The notes under the pieces: generated by a model
The model's input: the letters and a program-made list of their open reading frames with translations, nothing else
Databases searched by the model: none
What the model was told of the DNA's origin: nothing
Position numbers and translations under genes: made by a program
NCBI RefSeq assembly: GCF_021458635.1
Contig: NZ_JAIRDQ010000003.1
Location: 496,001-560,000, forward strand
Length of the DNA stretch: 64,000 nt
DNA from: Bradyrhizobium monzae
GTDB taxonomy: Bacteria > Pseudomonadota > Alphaproteobacteria > Rhizobiales > Xanthobacteraceae
Direction of reading: 5' to 3'
Shown here: piece after piece, positions 20,202-28,931 of the stretch
How the letters are laid out: the number at the start of each line of letters is the position of its first letter
Position numbering within the stretch: the first letter of the stretch is position 1

Positions 20202-20654
20202 ATGACGATCAACCGACGCGATCTGGCTCTCTCGACTCTCGCCGTCTCCGCGCTTGCGCTCTCAACACCGGCGCTTGCCGCTTCCGCAGACGAGGAAGCC
20301 GTGGCGAAGCAGGTCGAGGCCTTCCGCCTCGCCCAGATCGCTGCCGACCCGAAGGCGCTCGGTGCGCTGTGCTGGGACGATCTCAGCTACAGCCATTCCA
20401 GCGGCAAGGTCGAGGACAAGGCGACCTTCATCACCAACGCGACCGACGGCAAATCGAAATTTCTCTCGATCGCCTATCAGGACCCGACCATCAAGGTCGT
20501 CGGCCCCGCCGCGATCGTGCGCTTCCACTGGGTCGCGGAACAGGAGATGGCGGCCGATGGGAAAAAAGTGCCGACCAACCTTCACATCCTGATGAACTGG
20601 CAGAAGCAGGGCGACCAGTGGAAGCTCTTGTCGCGCGCAGCGACGAAGTTGTGA
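20202..20654 (+). CDS. Exported NTF2-like (DUF4440) protein with Tat-type signal
   Basis: The product is 150 residues. The N-terminus NRRDLALSTLAVSALAL is a twin-arginine-like signal, with probable cleavage after TPALA. The rest is an NTF2-like cone fold, as in DUF4440/SnoaL proteins: WDDLSYSHSSGKVEDKATF, then IVRFHW, and a C-terminal HILMNWQKQGDQWKLLSR, in which the final Trp/Arg pattern is typical. ATG 20202 has an exceptionally good AAGGAGG. No catalytic role can be assigned; many such proteins bind small hydrophobic ligands. Confidence 0.85.
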   Translation: MTINRRDLALSTLAVSALALSTPALAASADEEAVAKQVEAFRLAQIAADPKALGALCWDDLSYSHSSGKVEDKATFITNATDGKSKFLSIAYQDPTIKVVGPAAIVRFHWVAEQEMAADGKKVPTNLHILMNWQKQGDQWKLLSRAATKL

Positions 20655-20665
20655 TCGACGGCGTC

Positions 20666-20762
20666 ATTGCGGGGCGCGCCGAAAGGTGCGCCCCGCAATC
20701 CATTGATCGGCAATTTCTGCAGCAGGATCGATTCCGGGCTCGCGCTGCGCGCGCCCCGGAAT
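20666..20762. repeat. Two adjacent GC-rich palindromes (repeat family C)
   Basis: The first hairpin is ATTGCGGGGCGC / GTGCGCCCCGCAAT (20666-20699). The second is ATTCCGGG ... CCCCGGAAT (20731-20762), followed by GACGGGC. The second motif recurs at 27444-27478. They lie just after the NTF2-like gene and may end its transcript, but lack a T-run. Confidence 0.65.
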
Positions 20763-20775
20763 GACGGGCTGGCTG

Positions 20776-20967
20776 CTACGCCGCCTCCTTCACATCGCCA
20801 TTAACCAGCTTGCGCGCAGCGCGCTCGGCTTCGCGCGCGTTGCGGAAAAGCTGGCCTTCGAGGCGATTGAATTGCTGGGATGAGGCGAAGAAGCAGTAGC
20901 CGCCCTGACCGCGAACAACGATGCCCGCGGTCTCTGAATTCACTTCGATGATGTAGCTGTCCGGCAT
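20776..20967 (-). CDS. Small conserved-type hypothetical protein
   Basis: I do not recognise a named family. The 63-residue reading starts at ATG 20967 with GAGGAC upstream and has an even composition: MPDSYIIEVNSETAGIVV, then GGYCFFASSQQFNRLEG, then a helical Arg/Ala-rich end. This looks like a small beta-alpha protein. The frame continues to 21129, but that part (RTGHKTDEVPAYS) has weaker coding character. It is convergent with the NTF2-like gene across the repeat pair. Confidence 0.6.
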   Translation of the reverse strand: MPDSYIIEVNSETAGIVVRGQGGYCFFASSQQFNRLEGQLFRNAREAERAARKLVNGDVKEAA

Positions 20968-21188
20968 GGCCCGTAGAGTCCTCAATGCGGGCAAATAACG
21001 ACGATTTTGCCCAAAGGTTCCCAAGGACAAATCGGCCGTTTCCACCCCGAATCGACGCGCTATTGAGTACGCCGGGACCTCATCCGTTTTATGACCCGTT
21101 CTTGGCAAAGCCGCGACGCGCTGACTCAATGGCGCCGCGTTTCACGGTGCTGCCAATTTCGTGAGGCGGGACTGAGTGCCGCGCGCGG

Positions 21189-21599
21189 TTACGTCGCAAT
21201 CGGCGGAGCGTCTCGCTGGATCACTTGCGGATGGCCGTTATCGTCGATCGAAACATAGGTGAAATTGCCATCAGTCACGAGGATCGGCTGCAGCTCCCGC
21301 CGCCGTAGCGCCCAGGCTTCGAGATGGATGGTGAGCGAGGTGCGCCCGACGCGCACGAGGTTGGCGTAGACCGACACGAGATCGCCGACATAGACCGCCT
21401 TGCGAAAATTCATCGCGTCGATCGCAACCGTGACGGTGCGCGACTTCGCGACTTTTGATGCAAACACGCCGCCGCCGACGTCCATCTGGCTGAGCAGCCA
21501 ACCGCCGAAAATGTCGCCATTGGCGTTGGTGTCGGCGGGCATCGCCAGCGTGCGGATGCAGAGATCGCCGCTCGGCTCGGTAGCTCCCTGTTCGCTCAT
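21189..21599 (-). CDS. Acyl-CoA thioesterase (hotdog fold, YciA-like)
   Basis: The enzyme hydrolyses acyl-CoA to the free acid and CoA. The product is 136 residues, a single hotdog domain with the YciA/acyl-CoA hydrolase signature MPADTNANGDIFGGWLLSQMD, in which Asn/Asp/Gly line the active site, followed by TVAIDAMNF and VGDLVSVYA. ATG 21599 has GAGAGAAG upstream. It begins 22 bp after the fadB stop on the same strand, making it the last gene of the beta-oxidation operon. It could recycle CoA from dead-end acyl-CoAs. Confidence 0.9.
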   Translation of the reverse strand: MSEQGATEPSGDLCIRTLAMPADTNANGDIFGGWLLSQMDVGGGVFASKVAKSRTVTVAIDAMNFRKAVYVGDLVSVYANLVRVGRTSLTIHLEAWALRRRELQPILVTDGNFTYVSIDDNGHPQVIQRDAPPIAT

Positions 21600-21621
21600 G
21601 CTTCTCTCGCGTGAAATCTGC

Positions 21622-23718
21622 TCACTTGAAATTGTCCCAGCCCGGATCGGGCGCGAAGCGCCCGCCGAATCGCTCGGCCAGCGCGCGCATGGTCGATACG
21701 ACATTCTCCACGCCGCGTGCACGCGCATAGTTCAACGGCCCACCGCGGAACGGGGCATAGCCGGTGCCGAAGATCATGGCGCCGTCGACCGCATCGGGAT
21801 CATCGACGATGCCTTCACGCAAGCATGCGACGCAGACATTGGACATCGGCAGCACAAGGCGGTCGATCATCTGGTCGGTGACGCGCGGACCAGTCTCGGG
21901 CAATGGCGCCTTCTCGGCCTTGCCGTCCTTCCAGGTGTAAAACCCCTTGCCGGTCTTGCGGCCGAGCTCGCCCTTGGCAACCTTGTCGCGCAGCCAGGCT
22001 GGCGTTGGCGGCAACAGATCACCGAATTTCGTGCGCAGCATGTCGCCGACGGCGAGACAGATATCGAGCCCGACCTGGTCGGCCAGCTCGATCGGCCCCA
22101 TCGGCATGCCGAATTGCTCGGCCGCAGCATCGATCAGGCGCTGGTCGGTCTTCTCGTCCAGCATCACCATGGCTTCGAGCATGTAGGGCGTCAGCGCGCG
22201 GTTGACGAGGAAGCCCGGAGAGCTCTTCACGGACAATGGCAGGCGGTCGATCGCGCCAATAAACGCCAGCGCTTGCTTCAGCACTTGCGCATCGTTGCCG
22301 TCATGGCTGACGACCTCGACCAGCTGCAGCCGCGACACCGGGTTGAAAAAGTGCAGCCCGACGAGGCGCTCCGGCCGCGCCAGCGTGGTGCGCAGATCCT
22401 GAAGCGGAATGCTCGACGTGTTGGTGGCGAGAATCGCGCCCGGCTTCATTTTGGGCTCGAGGCCGGCATAGACCTTCTGTTTGAGCTCGAGCTTTTCCGG
22501 CACCGCCTCGATGATGAGATCGGCATTGCGGACGCCCTCGCCGTCCATGTCGGGGATCAGGCGATCGAGCGCATCGCGGACCTCGGTCGGCTTGCGGATG
22601 ATCTTGCCGTAGAGCTCGGCCCCGCGCTTCACCGCGCCTGCGATCGGCTCGGCCTTCATGTCGGCCAGCGAGACGTGGAGCCCCTGCCCTGCGCACCACG
22701 CCGCGATATCGCCGCCCATGGCGCCCGCGCCGATGACATGGACGTGCTTGACCGTGTTGCGGGGGCCCGCAGCCTTCTTCATCTGCTCGCGCAGGAAGAA
22801 CACGCGGATCAGATTCTGCGCGGTCGGGGTCACCATCAGCCTGGCGAAGGAGGCCTGCTCCGCCTTCAGCATCGCGGACTTGCTGCCGCCATGGGTCTCC
22901 CAGAGATCGATCAGCGCGTAAGGCGCCGGATAATGCTCGCGCGGTGCGGCCTTCGCCGCCTCCGAGCGCATGCGCCTGGCAAGCAGGCCGCGCACGGGGC
23001 CGAGATTGGCCGCGCGGGTGAGCAGGCCGGGCTTGGCCCGCTTCAGGCGGCCGAACAGCACGTCCTTCACCGCGCCACCGACGTGGCGCTCCTGCGTGAC
23101 GGCGTCGACGAGGCCGAGCGATTTGGCGCGACGCGCATCGATGGTACGGCCGGTCAGCATCAGCGCCATCGACTGGGTCGGATTGACCAGTGCCGTAAAG
23201 CGCGCGGTGCCGCCGAGGCCGGGATGCAGGCCCAGCATCACCTCCGGGAAACCAAAGCGCGCGCCGTCGATGGCGATACGCGACTGGCAGGCGAGCGCGA
23301 CCTCGAGCCCACCGCCCAGACAGAAGCCGTGGATCACCGCGACCGTCGGCAGCTTGAGCGCCTCCAGATGATCGACCACCGCATGCGCGGCGCGGATGCG
23401 CGTCTCCACCATCGCCGGATCGCTGGCGCCACGGAATTCGTTGACGTCGGCGCCGGCGATGAAGCCGGACGGTTTTGCCGAGCGGATCACGAGTCCTGCG
23501 GGCCGTTCGGTCTCGATCGCCGCGAGCGCGGCATCGAACTCCTCCATCACGTCGGCGGACAGCGTGTTGGCGCTGGCGTCGGCGCGGTCGAACAACAGCC
23601 AGGCGACGCCGTCGGCATCGCGCGTCAGCTTGAAATGCTTGTAGGGGCCGTCTGCCGCGGGCTGCGGCCCGAGCGAGAGCACACGGTCGCCGAGCGCGGT
23701 CATGATCTTTGAATCCAT
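21622..23718 (-). CDS. fadB: Multifunctional fatty-acid oxidation protein FadB (enoyl-CoA hydratase / 3-hydroxyacyl-CoA dehydrogenase)
   Basis: It catalyses hydration of enoyl-CoA and NAD-dependent oxidation of 3-hydroxyacyl-CoA. The product is 698 residues. The N-terminal crotonase domain (about 20-210) has the oxyanion-hole segments SGFIAGADV and HGFCLGGGLE, with Glu in FPEVMLGLHPG. The dehydrogenase part (about 310-690) has the NAD loop VIGAGAMGGDIAAW, the catalytic His in GLHFFNPVS, NTSSI, and SPGFLVNR. The start ATG 23718 lies two bases after the thiolase stop. Together with the thiolase and FadE it provides a full beta-oxidation cycle. Confidence 0.95.
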   Translation of the reverse strand: MDSKIMTALGDRVLSLGPQPAADGPYKHFKLTRDADGVAWLLFDRADASANTLSADVMEEFDAALAAIETERPAGLVIRSAKPSGFIAGADVNEFRGASDPAMVETRIRAAHAVVDHLEALKLPTVAVIHGFCLGGGLEVALACQSRIAIDGARFGFPEVMLGLHPGLGGTARFTALVNPTQSMALMLTGRTIDARRAKSLGLVDAVTQERHVGGAVKDVLFGRLKRAKPGLLTRAANLGPVRGLLARRMRSEAAKAAPREHYPAPYALIDLWETHGGSKSAMLKAEQASFARLMVTPTAQNLIRVFFLREQMKKAAGPRNTVKHVHVIGAGAMGGDIAAWCAGQGLHVSLADMKAEPIAGAVKRGAELYGKIIRKPTEVRDALDRLIPDMDGEGVRNADLIIEAVPEKLELKQKVYAGLEPKMKPGAILATNTSSIPLQDLRTTLARPERLVGLHFFNPVSRLQLVEVVSHDGNDAQVLKQALAFIGAIDRLPLSVKSSPGFLVNRALTPYMLEAMVMLDEKTDQRLIDAAAEQFGMPMGPIELADQVGLDICLAVGDMLRTKFGDLLPPTPAWLRDKVAKGELGRKTGKGFYTWKDGKAEKAPLPETGPRVTDQMIDRLVLPMSNVCVACLREGIVDDPDAVDGAMIFGTGYAPFRGGPLNYARARGVENVVSTMRALAERFGGRFAPDPGWDNFK

Positions 23719-23720
23719 GG

Positions 23721-25004
23721 TCACACCGCCTCGATCAGCATGGCGCCGCCAAGCCCGCCACCGATGCACTCGGTGGCAATCCCGCGCCGCGTGCCGAGCC
23801 GCTTCATCGCGTTGACGAGATGCAGCACGATGCGGTTGCCGGAGGTGCCGACGGGATGGCCGAGCGAAATCGCGCCGCCGTCGACGTTGAGCTTGCCACG
23901 GTCGATTTCGCCCGCGGCGCCGTCGAGGCCGAGAATCTCGCGGCAGAATTTGCCGTCGTTCCAGGCGGCGAGGCAGCCGAGCACCTGCGTCGCAAACGCT
24001 TCGTTCAGCTCCCAGGTCTCGACATCTTGGAGGGTCAGGTTGTTGCGCTGGAGCAGCGGCGTCGCCGACATCACGGGGCCAAGCCCCATGATAGCAGGAT
24101 CGAGCGCGGCCCAGTTGCTGTCGACGATCGCGGCCTTCGGCGTCAGTCCGTGCTTTGCGACCGCCGCGTCGGAGGCGAGGATCACCCAGGAGGCGCCATC
24201 GGTGATCTGCGAGGAATTGCCGGCAGTGACCTGGCCCCAGGGACGTTCGAACACCGGCCTGAGTTTTGCCAGCGTCTCGGCCGTGGAATCTGGACGCACG
24301 CCATCGTCGTGATCGAAGAATTTTCCGTCGCGGGAGAAGGCGGTCTCGACCTCGCCTTTCAGAAAGCCCTCGGCCTGCGCGTGCGCGAGGCGGCGATGGC
24401 TCTCGGCCGCATAAGCATCCGACTGGGCACGCGTAATGCCGAAGAGATGGCCGACCACCTCGGCGGTCTGGCCCATGTTCAATTCGGTGATGGGATCGGT
24501 CAGCCCGCGCTCCAGCCCGATGATCGGCTTGAGATAGCTTGGACGCAGCTTGAATGCGGCCGCGAGCTTCGCGGCCACCCCCTTGGCGGTGGCAAGGCCG
24601 GCGAACCAGCGCACGCCGGAGTTCGGCCAGACCAGCGGCGCGTGGCTCAGCGCCTCGGTGCCGCCGGCCAGGATCATGTCGACATAGCCTTCGCGGATGT
24701 AGCGGTAGGCGGTGTCGATCGACTGCATGCCGGAGCCGCAATTGATCTGCACCGTGAAGGCGACCATGTCCTCGCCCATGCCGAGCCGGAGCGCCGCGAC
24801 GCGAGCCGGGTTCATCTCGTCGGCAATGACGTTGACACAGCCAAGGATGACCTGGTCGAAATCAGTCGGCGAGAACGGCTGGCGCGCCAGCAGCGGCCGG
24901 CCGCATTGCACCGCGAGATCGACCGGTGTGAACGGCCCCGGCCCCGAGCGCGCCTTCAAGAACGGCGTCCGGCTGCCGTCGACGATGAATACCGGTCGTG
25001 CCAT
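23721..25004 (-). CDS. Acetyl-CoA C-acyltransferase (thiolase, FadA/FadI-like)
   Basis: The enzyme carries out the thiolytic cleavage of 3-ketoacyl-CoA. The 427-residue product has the nucleophilic Cys in INCGSGMQS (near 90), the second active-site region NEAFA, the His in LGHPVGTSGNRI, and the C-terminal CIGGGLGGAM with the base Cys. The length and the GCVN/EMNP N-terminal segment resemble the trifunctional FadI type more than the short FadA type. Its start overlaps the fadE stop (TGATG), and its stop is two bases before fadB. Confidence 0.94.
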   Translation of the reverse strand: MARPVFIVDGSRTPFLKARSGPGPFTPVDLAVQCGRPLLARQPFSPTDFDQVILGCVNVIADEMNPARVAALRLGMGEDMVAFTVQINCGSGMQSIDTAYRYIREGYVDMILAGGTEALSHAPLVWPNSGVRWFAGLATAKGVAAKLAAAFKLRPSYLKPIIGLERGLTDPITELNMGQTAEVVGHLFGITRAQSDAYAAESHRRLAHAQAEGFLKGEVETAFSRDGKFFDHDDGVRPDSTAETLAKLRPVFERPWGQVTAGNSSQITDGASWVILASDAAVAKHGLTPKAAIVDSNWAALDPAIMGLGPVMSATPLLQRNNLTLQDVETWELNEAFATQVLGCLAAWNDGKFCREILGLDGAAGEIDRGKLNVDGGAISLGHPVGTSGNRIVLHLVNAMKRLGTRRGIATECIGGGLGGAMLIEAV

Positions 25005-27271
25005 CAGCTCGCCGCCCTCTGTTCACCGAGTTCCTGGAAGAACTGATGCACGTCGCCGGTTTTCTTGTAAATCGGCGACAGCGCCTCCGGCGCAAAATCG
25101 TCGACCTCGATGACTTTTGTGACGGCTTCATGAGCGGCTGCAAGCTGCTCGCCTTCGGCCTGCGTGATCACGCCCTTGCTGACGGCGTCCTTCCAGTCGC
25201 GGATGTGCGCGGCGCGCATGCGCTTGGCGATGGCGTCGGTGCCTGCCACCAGCTTGAACGCACGTTCCAGTCGGGCGAAGCCGCTGTCGTCGTCGACATG
25301 AGCGAGGTCCGGCGTGAGCCGCTCGCGTGCGGCCGTGGGCTCCAGCACGAGGCCCGCGCACTGATGCACGACGCGGTCGGAGGGACCTAGCACGCGGGCG
25401 CCGAACGGCTGGACCACGAGCTTGAGGATCACGGCGACGAAGCGGTTCGGCAGATTGGCGAGAATTTCGGCGAACCGGTTCTCGATGGTCCGGAAGCCCG
25501 CCGCCATGCACCATTCGAGCGCTGCATAATCCTCCTTCTGCCGACCCTCGTCCTGCCAGCGCTTTAGCGCGGCAGAGAGCAGATAGAGCTCGGAGAGGAT
25601 ATCGCCGAACCGCGCCGACAGCATTTCCTTGCGCTTGAGCGCGCCGCCGAGCGTGAGCAGCGCCATGTCGGCGCAGAGCGCGAACGCGGCCGAATAGCGC
25701 GAAAGCTGGCGATAGAACGGCGTGGCGTCGCCGGCATCAGGCGCCAGCGCAAAGGCGCCAAAGGTCCAGCTTCGGCCGAAGGCGCGGAGCAGGGTCTGGA
25801 AACTATGGCCGACATGCTTCCAGAACGCCTTGTCGAACGCGGCGAGCCCACGCTCGCGATCGGTGTCCGCCAGCGCATTCATCTCATCGAGCAGATACGG
25901 ATGGGCGCGGATCGCGCCCTGCCCGAACACGATGAGATTGCGGGTGAGGATGTTGGCGCCCTCGACCGTGATGCCGACTGGCACGGCACGGTGGAGATTG
26001 CCGATATAGTTCTGCGGACCGTCGATCACAGCCTTGCCACCGTGAATGTCCATGGCGTCATCGATCGCGATGCGCATCCGCTCGGTCGCGTGCAGCTTCA
26101 TGATGCCGGAGATCACAGCGGGATGAACGCCGGCATTCAGCGCCGCGCAGGTCAGCCGCCGCGCGGCATCGAGCTGATAGGCGGTGGCGACGATGCGCGC
26201 GAGCGGCTCCTCGACGCCCTCGAACTTGGAGATGGAGATGCCGAACTGCTCGCGGATGCGGGCATAGGCGCCGGTGGTGCGCGCCGCGTAGGCGGCGCCT
26301 GCCGCCGAAAGCGACGGCAGCGAAATGCCGCGGCCGGCGGCGAGCGCCGTCATCAGCATCTTCCAGCCTTGCCCGAGCCGTGCCTCACCGCCGATGACGT
26401 AGTCGAGTGGGATGAAGACGTCGCGGCCCCAGTTCGGACCATTCTGGAACACTTGCATCGAAGGCAGATGGCGGTGGCCGATCTCGACGCCGGGCAGATT
26501 GGTCGGGATCAGTGCGACGGTGATGCCGAGTTCTTCCTGATCGCCGACGAGATGATCGGGGTCGTAGGCCTTGAAGGCGAGACCCAGCAGCGTCGCGACC
26601 GGACCAAGCGTGATGTAGCGCTTGTGCCAGTTCAGCCTGAGGCCTGTGACCTCGCGGCCCTCAAACACACCCTTGCAGATGATGCCGGTGTCGACCATCG
26701 AAGCGGCATCGGATCCGGCCTCGGGGCTGGTGAGACCGAAGCAGGGAATGTCACGGCCGTCGGCGAGCCGCGGCAGCCAGCGCTCCTGCTGGTCTTTCGT
26801 GCCGAAACGCATCAGAAGCTCGCCGGGCCCAAGCGAGTTCGGCACCATCACGGTGACGGCGGCCGCGATCGAGCGGGTCGAGATTTTCCGCACCACTTCC
26901 GAGTGGGCATAGGGCGAGAAGCCGAGGCCGCCAAACTCCTTCGGGATGATCATGCCGAAGAATTTTTCGCGCTTGATGAACGCCCAGGCCTCCTGGGGAA
27001 GATCGCGCCATTCCCAAAAGATCTTCCACTCGTCGAGCATGGCGCAGAACTCGTCGACCGGACCGTTGAGGAAAGCCTGCTCCTCATCGGTCAGTTTCGC
27101 CTGCGGGATATTCAGAAGCTTTGACCAATCAGGGTTGCCGGTAAAGAGATCGGCGTCCCACCAGACGTCACCGGCCTCCAGCGCCTCGCGCTCGGTGTCG
27201 GACATCGCCGGCAGCACGCCGCGCGCCCAGGAGAAGATCGGCTTTGTGATGGTGTCGCGGCGGAAGCTCAT
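25004..27271 (-). CDS. fadE: Long-form acyl-CoA dehydrogenase FadE
   Basis: This FAD enzyme catalyses the first step of beta-oxidation, acyl-CoA to trans-2-enoyl-CoA. The product is 755 residues, within the long FadE class (ordinary acyl-CoA dehydrogenases have about 380). The catalytic core (about 80-500) contains IPKEFGGLGFSPYAHSEV in parts, FGLTSPEAGSD, and the DIHGGKAVIDGPQNY region. A C-terminal DUF1974-type extension follows. ATG 27271 has GAGG upstream and ATG 27283 is an alternative; the frame runs to 27460 through a repeat and is not coding there. It is first in the operon fadE-thiolase-fadB-thioesterase, with one- or two-base junctions. Confidence 0.93.
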   Translation of the reverse strand: MSFRRDTITKPIFSWARGVLPAMSDTEREALEAGDVWWDADLFTGNPDWSKLLNIPQAKLTDEEQAFLNGPVDEFCAMLDEWKIFWEWRDLPQEAWAFIKREKFFGMIIPKEFGGLGFSPYAHSEVVRKISTRSIAAAVTVMVPNSLGPGELLMRFGTKDQQERWLPRLADGRDIPCFGLTSPEAGSDAASMVDTGIICKGVFEGREVTGLRLNWHKRYITLGPVATLLGLAFKAYDPDHLVGDQEELGITVALIPTNLPGVEIGHRHLPSMQVFQNGPNWGRDVFIPLDYVIGGEARLGQGWKMLMTALAAGRGISLPSLSAAGAAYAARTTGAYARIREQFGISISKFEGVEEPLARIVATAYQLDAARRLTCAALNAGVHPAVISGIMKLHATERMRIAIDDAMDIHGGKAVIDGPQNYIGNLHRAVPVGITVEGANILTRNLIVFGQGAIRAHPYLLDEMNALADTDRERGLAAFDKAFWKHVGHSFQTLLRAFGRSWTFGAFALAPDAGDATPFYRQLSRYSAAFALCADMALLTLGGALKRKEMLSARFGDILSELYLLSAALKRWQDEGRQKEDYAALEWCMAAGFRTIENRFAEILANLPNRFVAVILKLVVQPFGARVLGPSDRVVHQCAGLVLEPTAARERLTPDLAHVDDDSGFARLERAFKLVAGTDAIAKRMRAAHIRDWKDAVSKGVITQAEGEQLAAAHEAVTKVIEVDDFAPEALSPIYKKTGDVHQFFQELGEQRAAS

Positions 27272-27443
27272 GGCGGACCTCATGCAACGGCGCGGGTATG
27301 GGTATTTTAGCGGAAAGTGGCCGAGGTGCGTGAACACTTCGCGCGCAAAAAGGTGCGAATTGACGCGGCCGGGCGGCCCCGGACCATAACGGCCGGGGTG
27401 CGGTGCCAGTTCCGGAGAGGGAATGGGATGCTTCCACACCACG

Positions 27444-27478
27444 ATTCCGGGGCGCGCCATCAGGTGCTAGCCCGGAAT
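27444..27478. repeat. Palindromic repeat, family C
   Basis: The arms ATTCCGGGGC and GCCCGGAAT flank 16 bases, followed by GACGG. It matches the second hairpin at 20731-20762. It lies between fadE and the flavin reductase gene, upstream of the fadE promoter region. Confidence 0.6.
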
Positions 27479-27497
27479 GACGGAGGGAGAGACAGGC

Positions 27498-28121
27498 CTA
27501 ATCGGGCCGAACCATCTCGAACATGTTTTCCGGCTTGATCTCGAAATAGTCGCCGCGGCGCCCCGCGCGCACGATCGGGCGGGCGGCGGCGGTTTGGTAG
27601 ACGCCGTCCTTGATCATGGCCTTGTCGATGTGGACAGCGACGACCTCGCCCAGCGTCAGCCAGGCATCGGCCTCCTTGCCGTCGGAGCCCTTGAGGCGAA
27701 CGATGTCGGACACCTTGCACTCGAAGGCGACGGGGCTCTCCCCAACGCGTGGCACGTTGACGAGCTTGCCGGGCACCGCGGTGAGGCCCGCGATCTCGAA
27801 CTCGTCGACCTCGGGCGCGACATGCGCGGCGGTCGCGTTCATGTGCTTGGCGAGATCCATCGTGGCGAGATTCCAGACGAATTCGCCGGTCTGCTGAATG
27901 TTCTCGACCGAGTCCTTCCAGTTGGTGGAGGAGAAGCCGATGATCGGCGGCACGTAAGCGAAGGCGTTGAAGAAGCTGTACGGCGCCAGATTGACGTGGC
28001 CTTTGGTGTCACGCGAGGAGATCCAGCCGATCGGCCGCGGCGCGATGATGGCGTTGAAGGGATCGTGCTTGAGGCCGTGGCCCTTGGCGGGCTCGTAGAA
28101 GTACAGGTCTTTGTCGGTCAC
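27498..28121 (-). CDS. Flavin reductase-like domain protein
   Basis: This is a 207-residue FMN-binding split-barrel protein of the flavin reductase family. Recognisable stretches are FNAIIAPRPIGWISSRD (FMN phosphate site), VNLAPYSFFNAF, FVWNLATMDLA and PVAFECKVSDI. It may reduce flavin with NAD(P)H or act as an FMN-dependent oxidoreductase; the partner is unknown. I chose GTG 28121, which has AGGAAGC seven bases upstream. The ATG at 28142 lies inside a dispersed palindromic repeat and is less likely. Confidence 0.87.
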   Translation of the reverse strand: MTDKDLYFYEPAKGHGLKHDPFNAIIAPRPIGWISSRDTKGHVNLAPYSFFNAFAYVPPIIGFSSTNWKDSVENIQQTGEFVWNLATMDLAKHMNATAAHVAPEVDEFEIAGLTAVPGKLVNVPRVGESPVAFECKVSDIVRLKGSDGKEADAWLTLGEVVAVHIDKAMIKDGVYQTAAARPIVRAGRRGDYFEIKPENMFEMVRPD

Positions 28122-28137
28122 GCGCTGCTTCCTTTTC

Positions 28138-28216
28138 GTCATTGCGAGCGCAGCGAAGCAATCCAGAATCCCTCCGCGGAGACAGTCTGGATTGCTTCGC
28201 TGCACTCGCAATGACG
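28138..28216. repeat. Dispersed palindromic repeat, family A (copy 2, most complete)
   Basis: The outer arms are GTCATTGCGAG and CTCGCAATGAC, the inner arms GAAGCAATCCAGA and TCTGGATTGCTTC. The whole 79-bp unit is nearly self-complementary. It abuts the flavin reductase start and may influence its expression. Confidence 0.85.
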
Positions 28217-28298
28217 GAGTTTGTTGGTCCGTCCCGGTCCGCCATTCGCCCCTCTAGGGCACTGCGAACTTATTTATAGGGGGAAACCCGCCCGTCCG

Positions 28299-28898
28299 TC
28301 AGTGGCGCGGCGACAGACCGGCGATGACGAAATCGATCATCTGGTCGATGCTCGGGCCCGGCTTAGTGGCGCACTGGGCGATCATCTGGGGGTGGAAGAA
28401 GCGCATCATGGCGGTGCAGGCACAGAGCGACGCCAGCTGCAGGTCCGGCGCCTCGAACTCACCGGAGGCGGCGCCTTGCGCGATCATCTGGCCGATGACC
28501 CCGGCGATGCATTCCATATGGGCGACGCAGACGTCCCAATCCTCCTGCATCGCGATCTCGACCATCTCATGCAGCTTGGAGTCGCCGACATAGCGCTCGG
28601 TGTTCATGCGATGGATGGTGGTGAGCAGCTCGCGGAAGCGCTCGAGCACCGGACCGGGCCGCGCCACGATCCGCTGCGCCTCGAGCTCGACCTCGCCCAT
28701 CAAGCTGCGCGCCACCGCCTGATGGATTGCCTTCTTCGACTCGAAGAAGCGATAGACGTTGGCGGGGCTCATCCGGAGCTCTTTGGCGATGTCCCCGACC
28801 GTAGTCTTCTGATAGCCGATCACGCGGAACAGCCGCTCGGCCACCTCGAGAATACGATCCCGGGTGTCGCCTTCGATATGTTCCGCAACCAGTGTCAT
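28299..28898 (-). CDS. TetR-family regulator, probable repressor of the adjacent RND pump
   Basis: The product is 199 residues. The N-terminal TetR helix-turn-helix (about 10-58) reads ILEVAERLFRVIGYQKTT, then IAKELRMSPANVYRFFESK. The C-terminal ligand domain has a Cys/Met-rich segment (LCACTAMMRFFHPQM). It lies 33 bp downstream of the RND gene on the same strand, so adaptor, pump and regulator could be co-transcribed and autoregulated, although each gap is large enough for its own promoter. The inducer is unknown. Confidence 0.88.
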   Translation of the reverse strand: MTLVAEHIEGDTRDRILEVAERLFRVIGYQKTTVGDIAKELRMSPANVYRFFESKKAIHQAVARSLMGEVELEAQRIVARPGPVLERFRELLTTIHRMNTERYVGDSKLHEMVEIAMQEDWDVCVAHMECIAGVIGQMIAQGAASGEFEAPDLQLASLCACTAMMRFFHPQMIAQCATKPGPSIDQMIDFVIAGLSPRH

Positions 28899-28931
28899 GT
28901 GTCAGGACTCGTCCGTCGGTAGTCTTCTCAT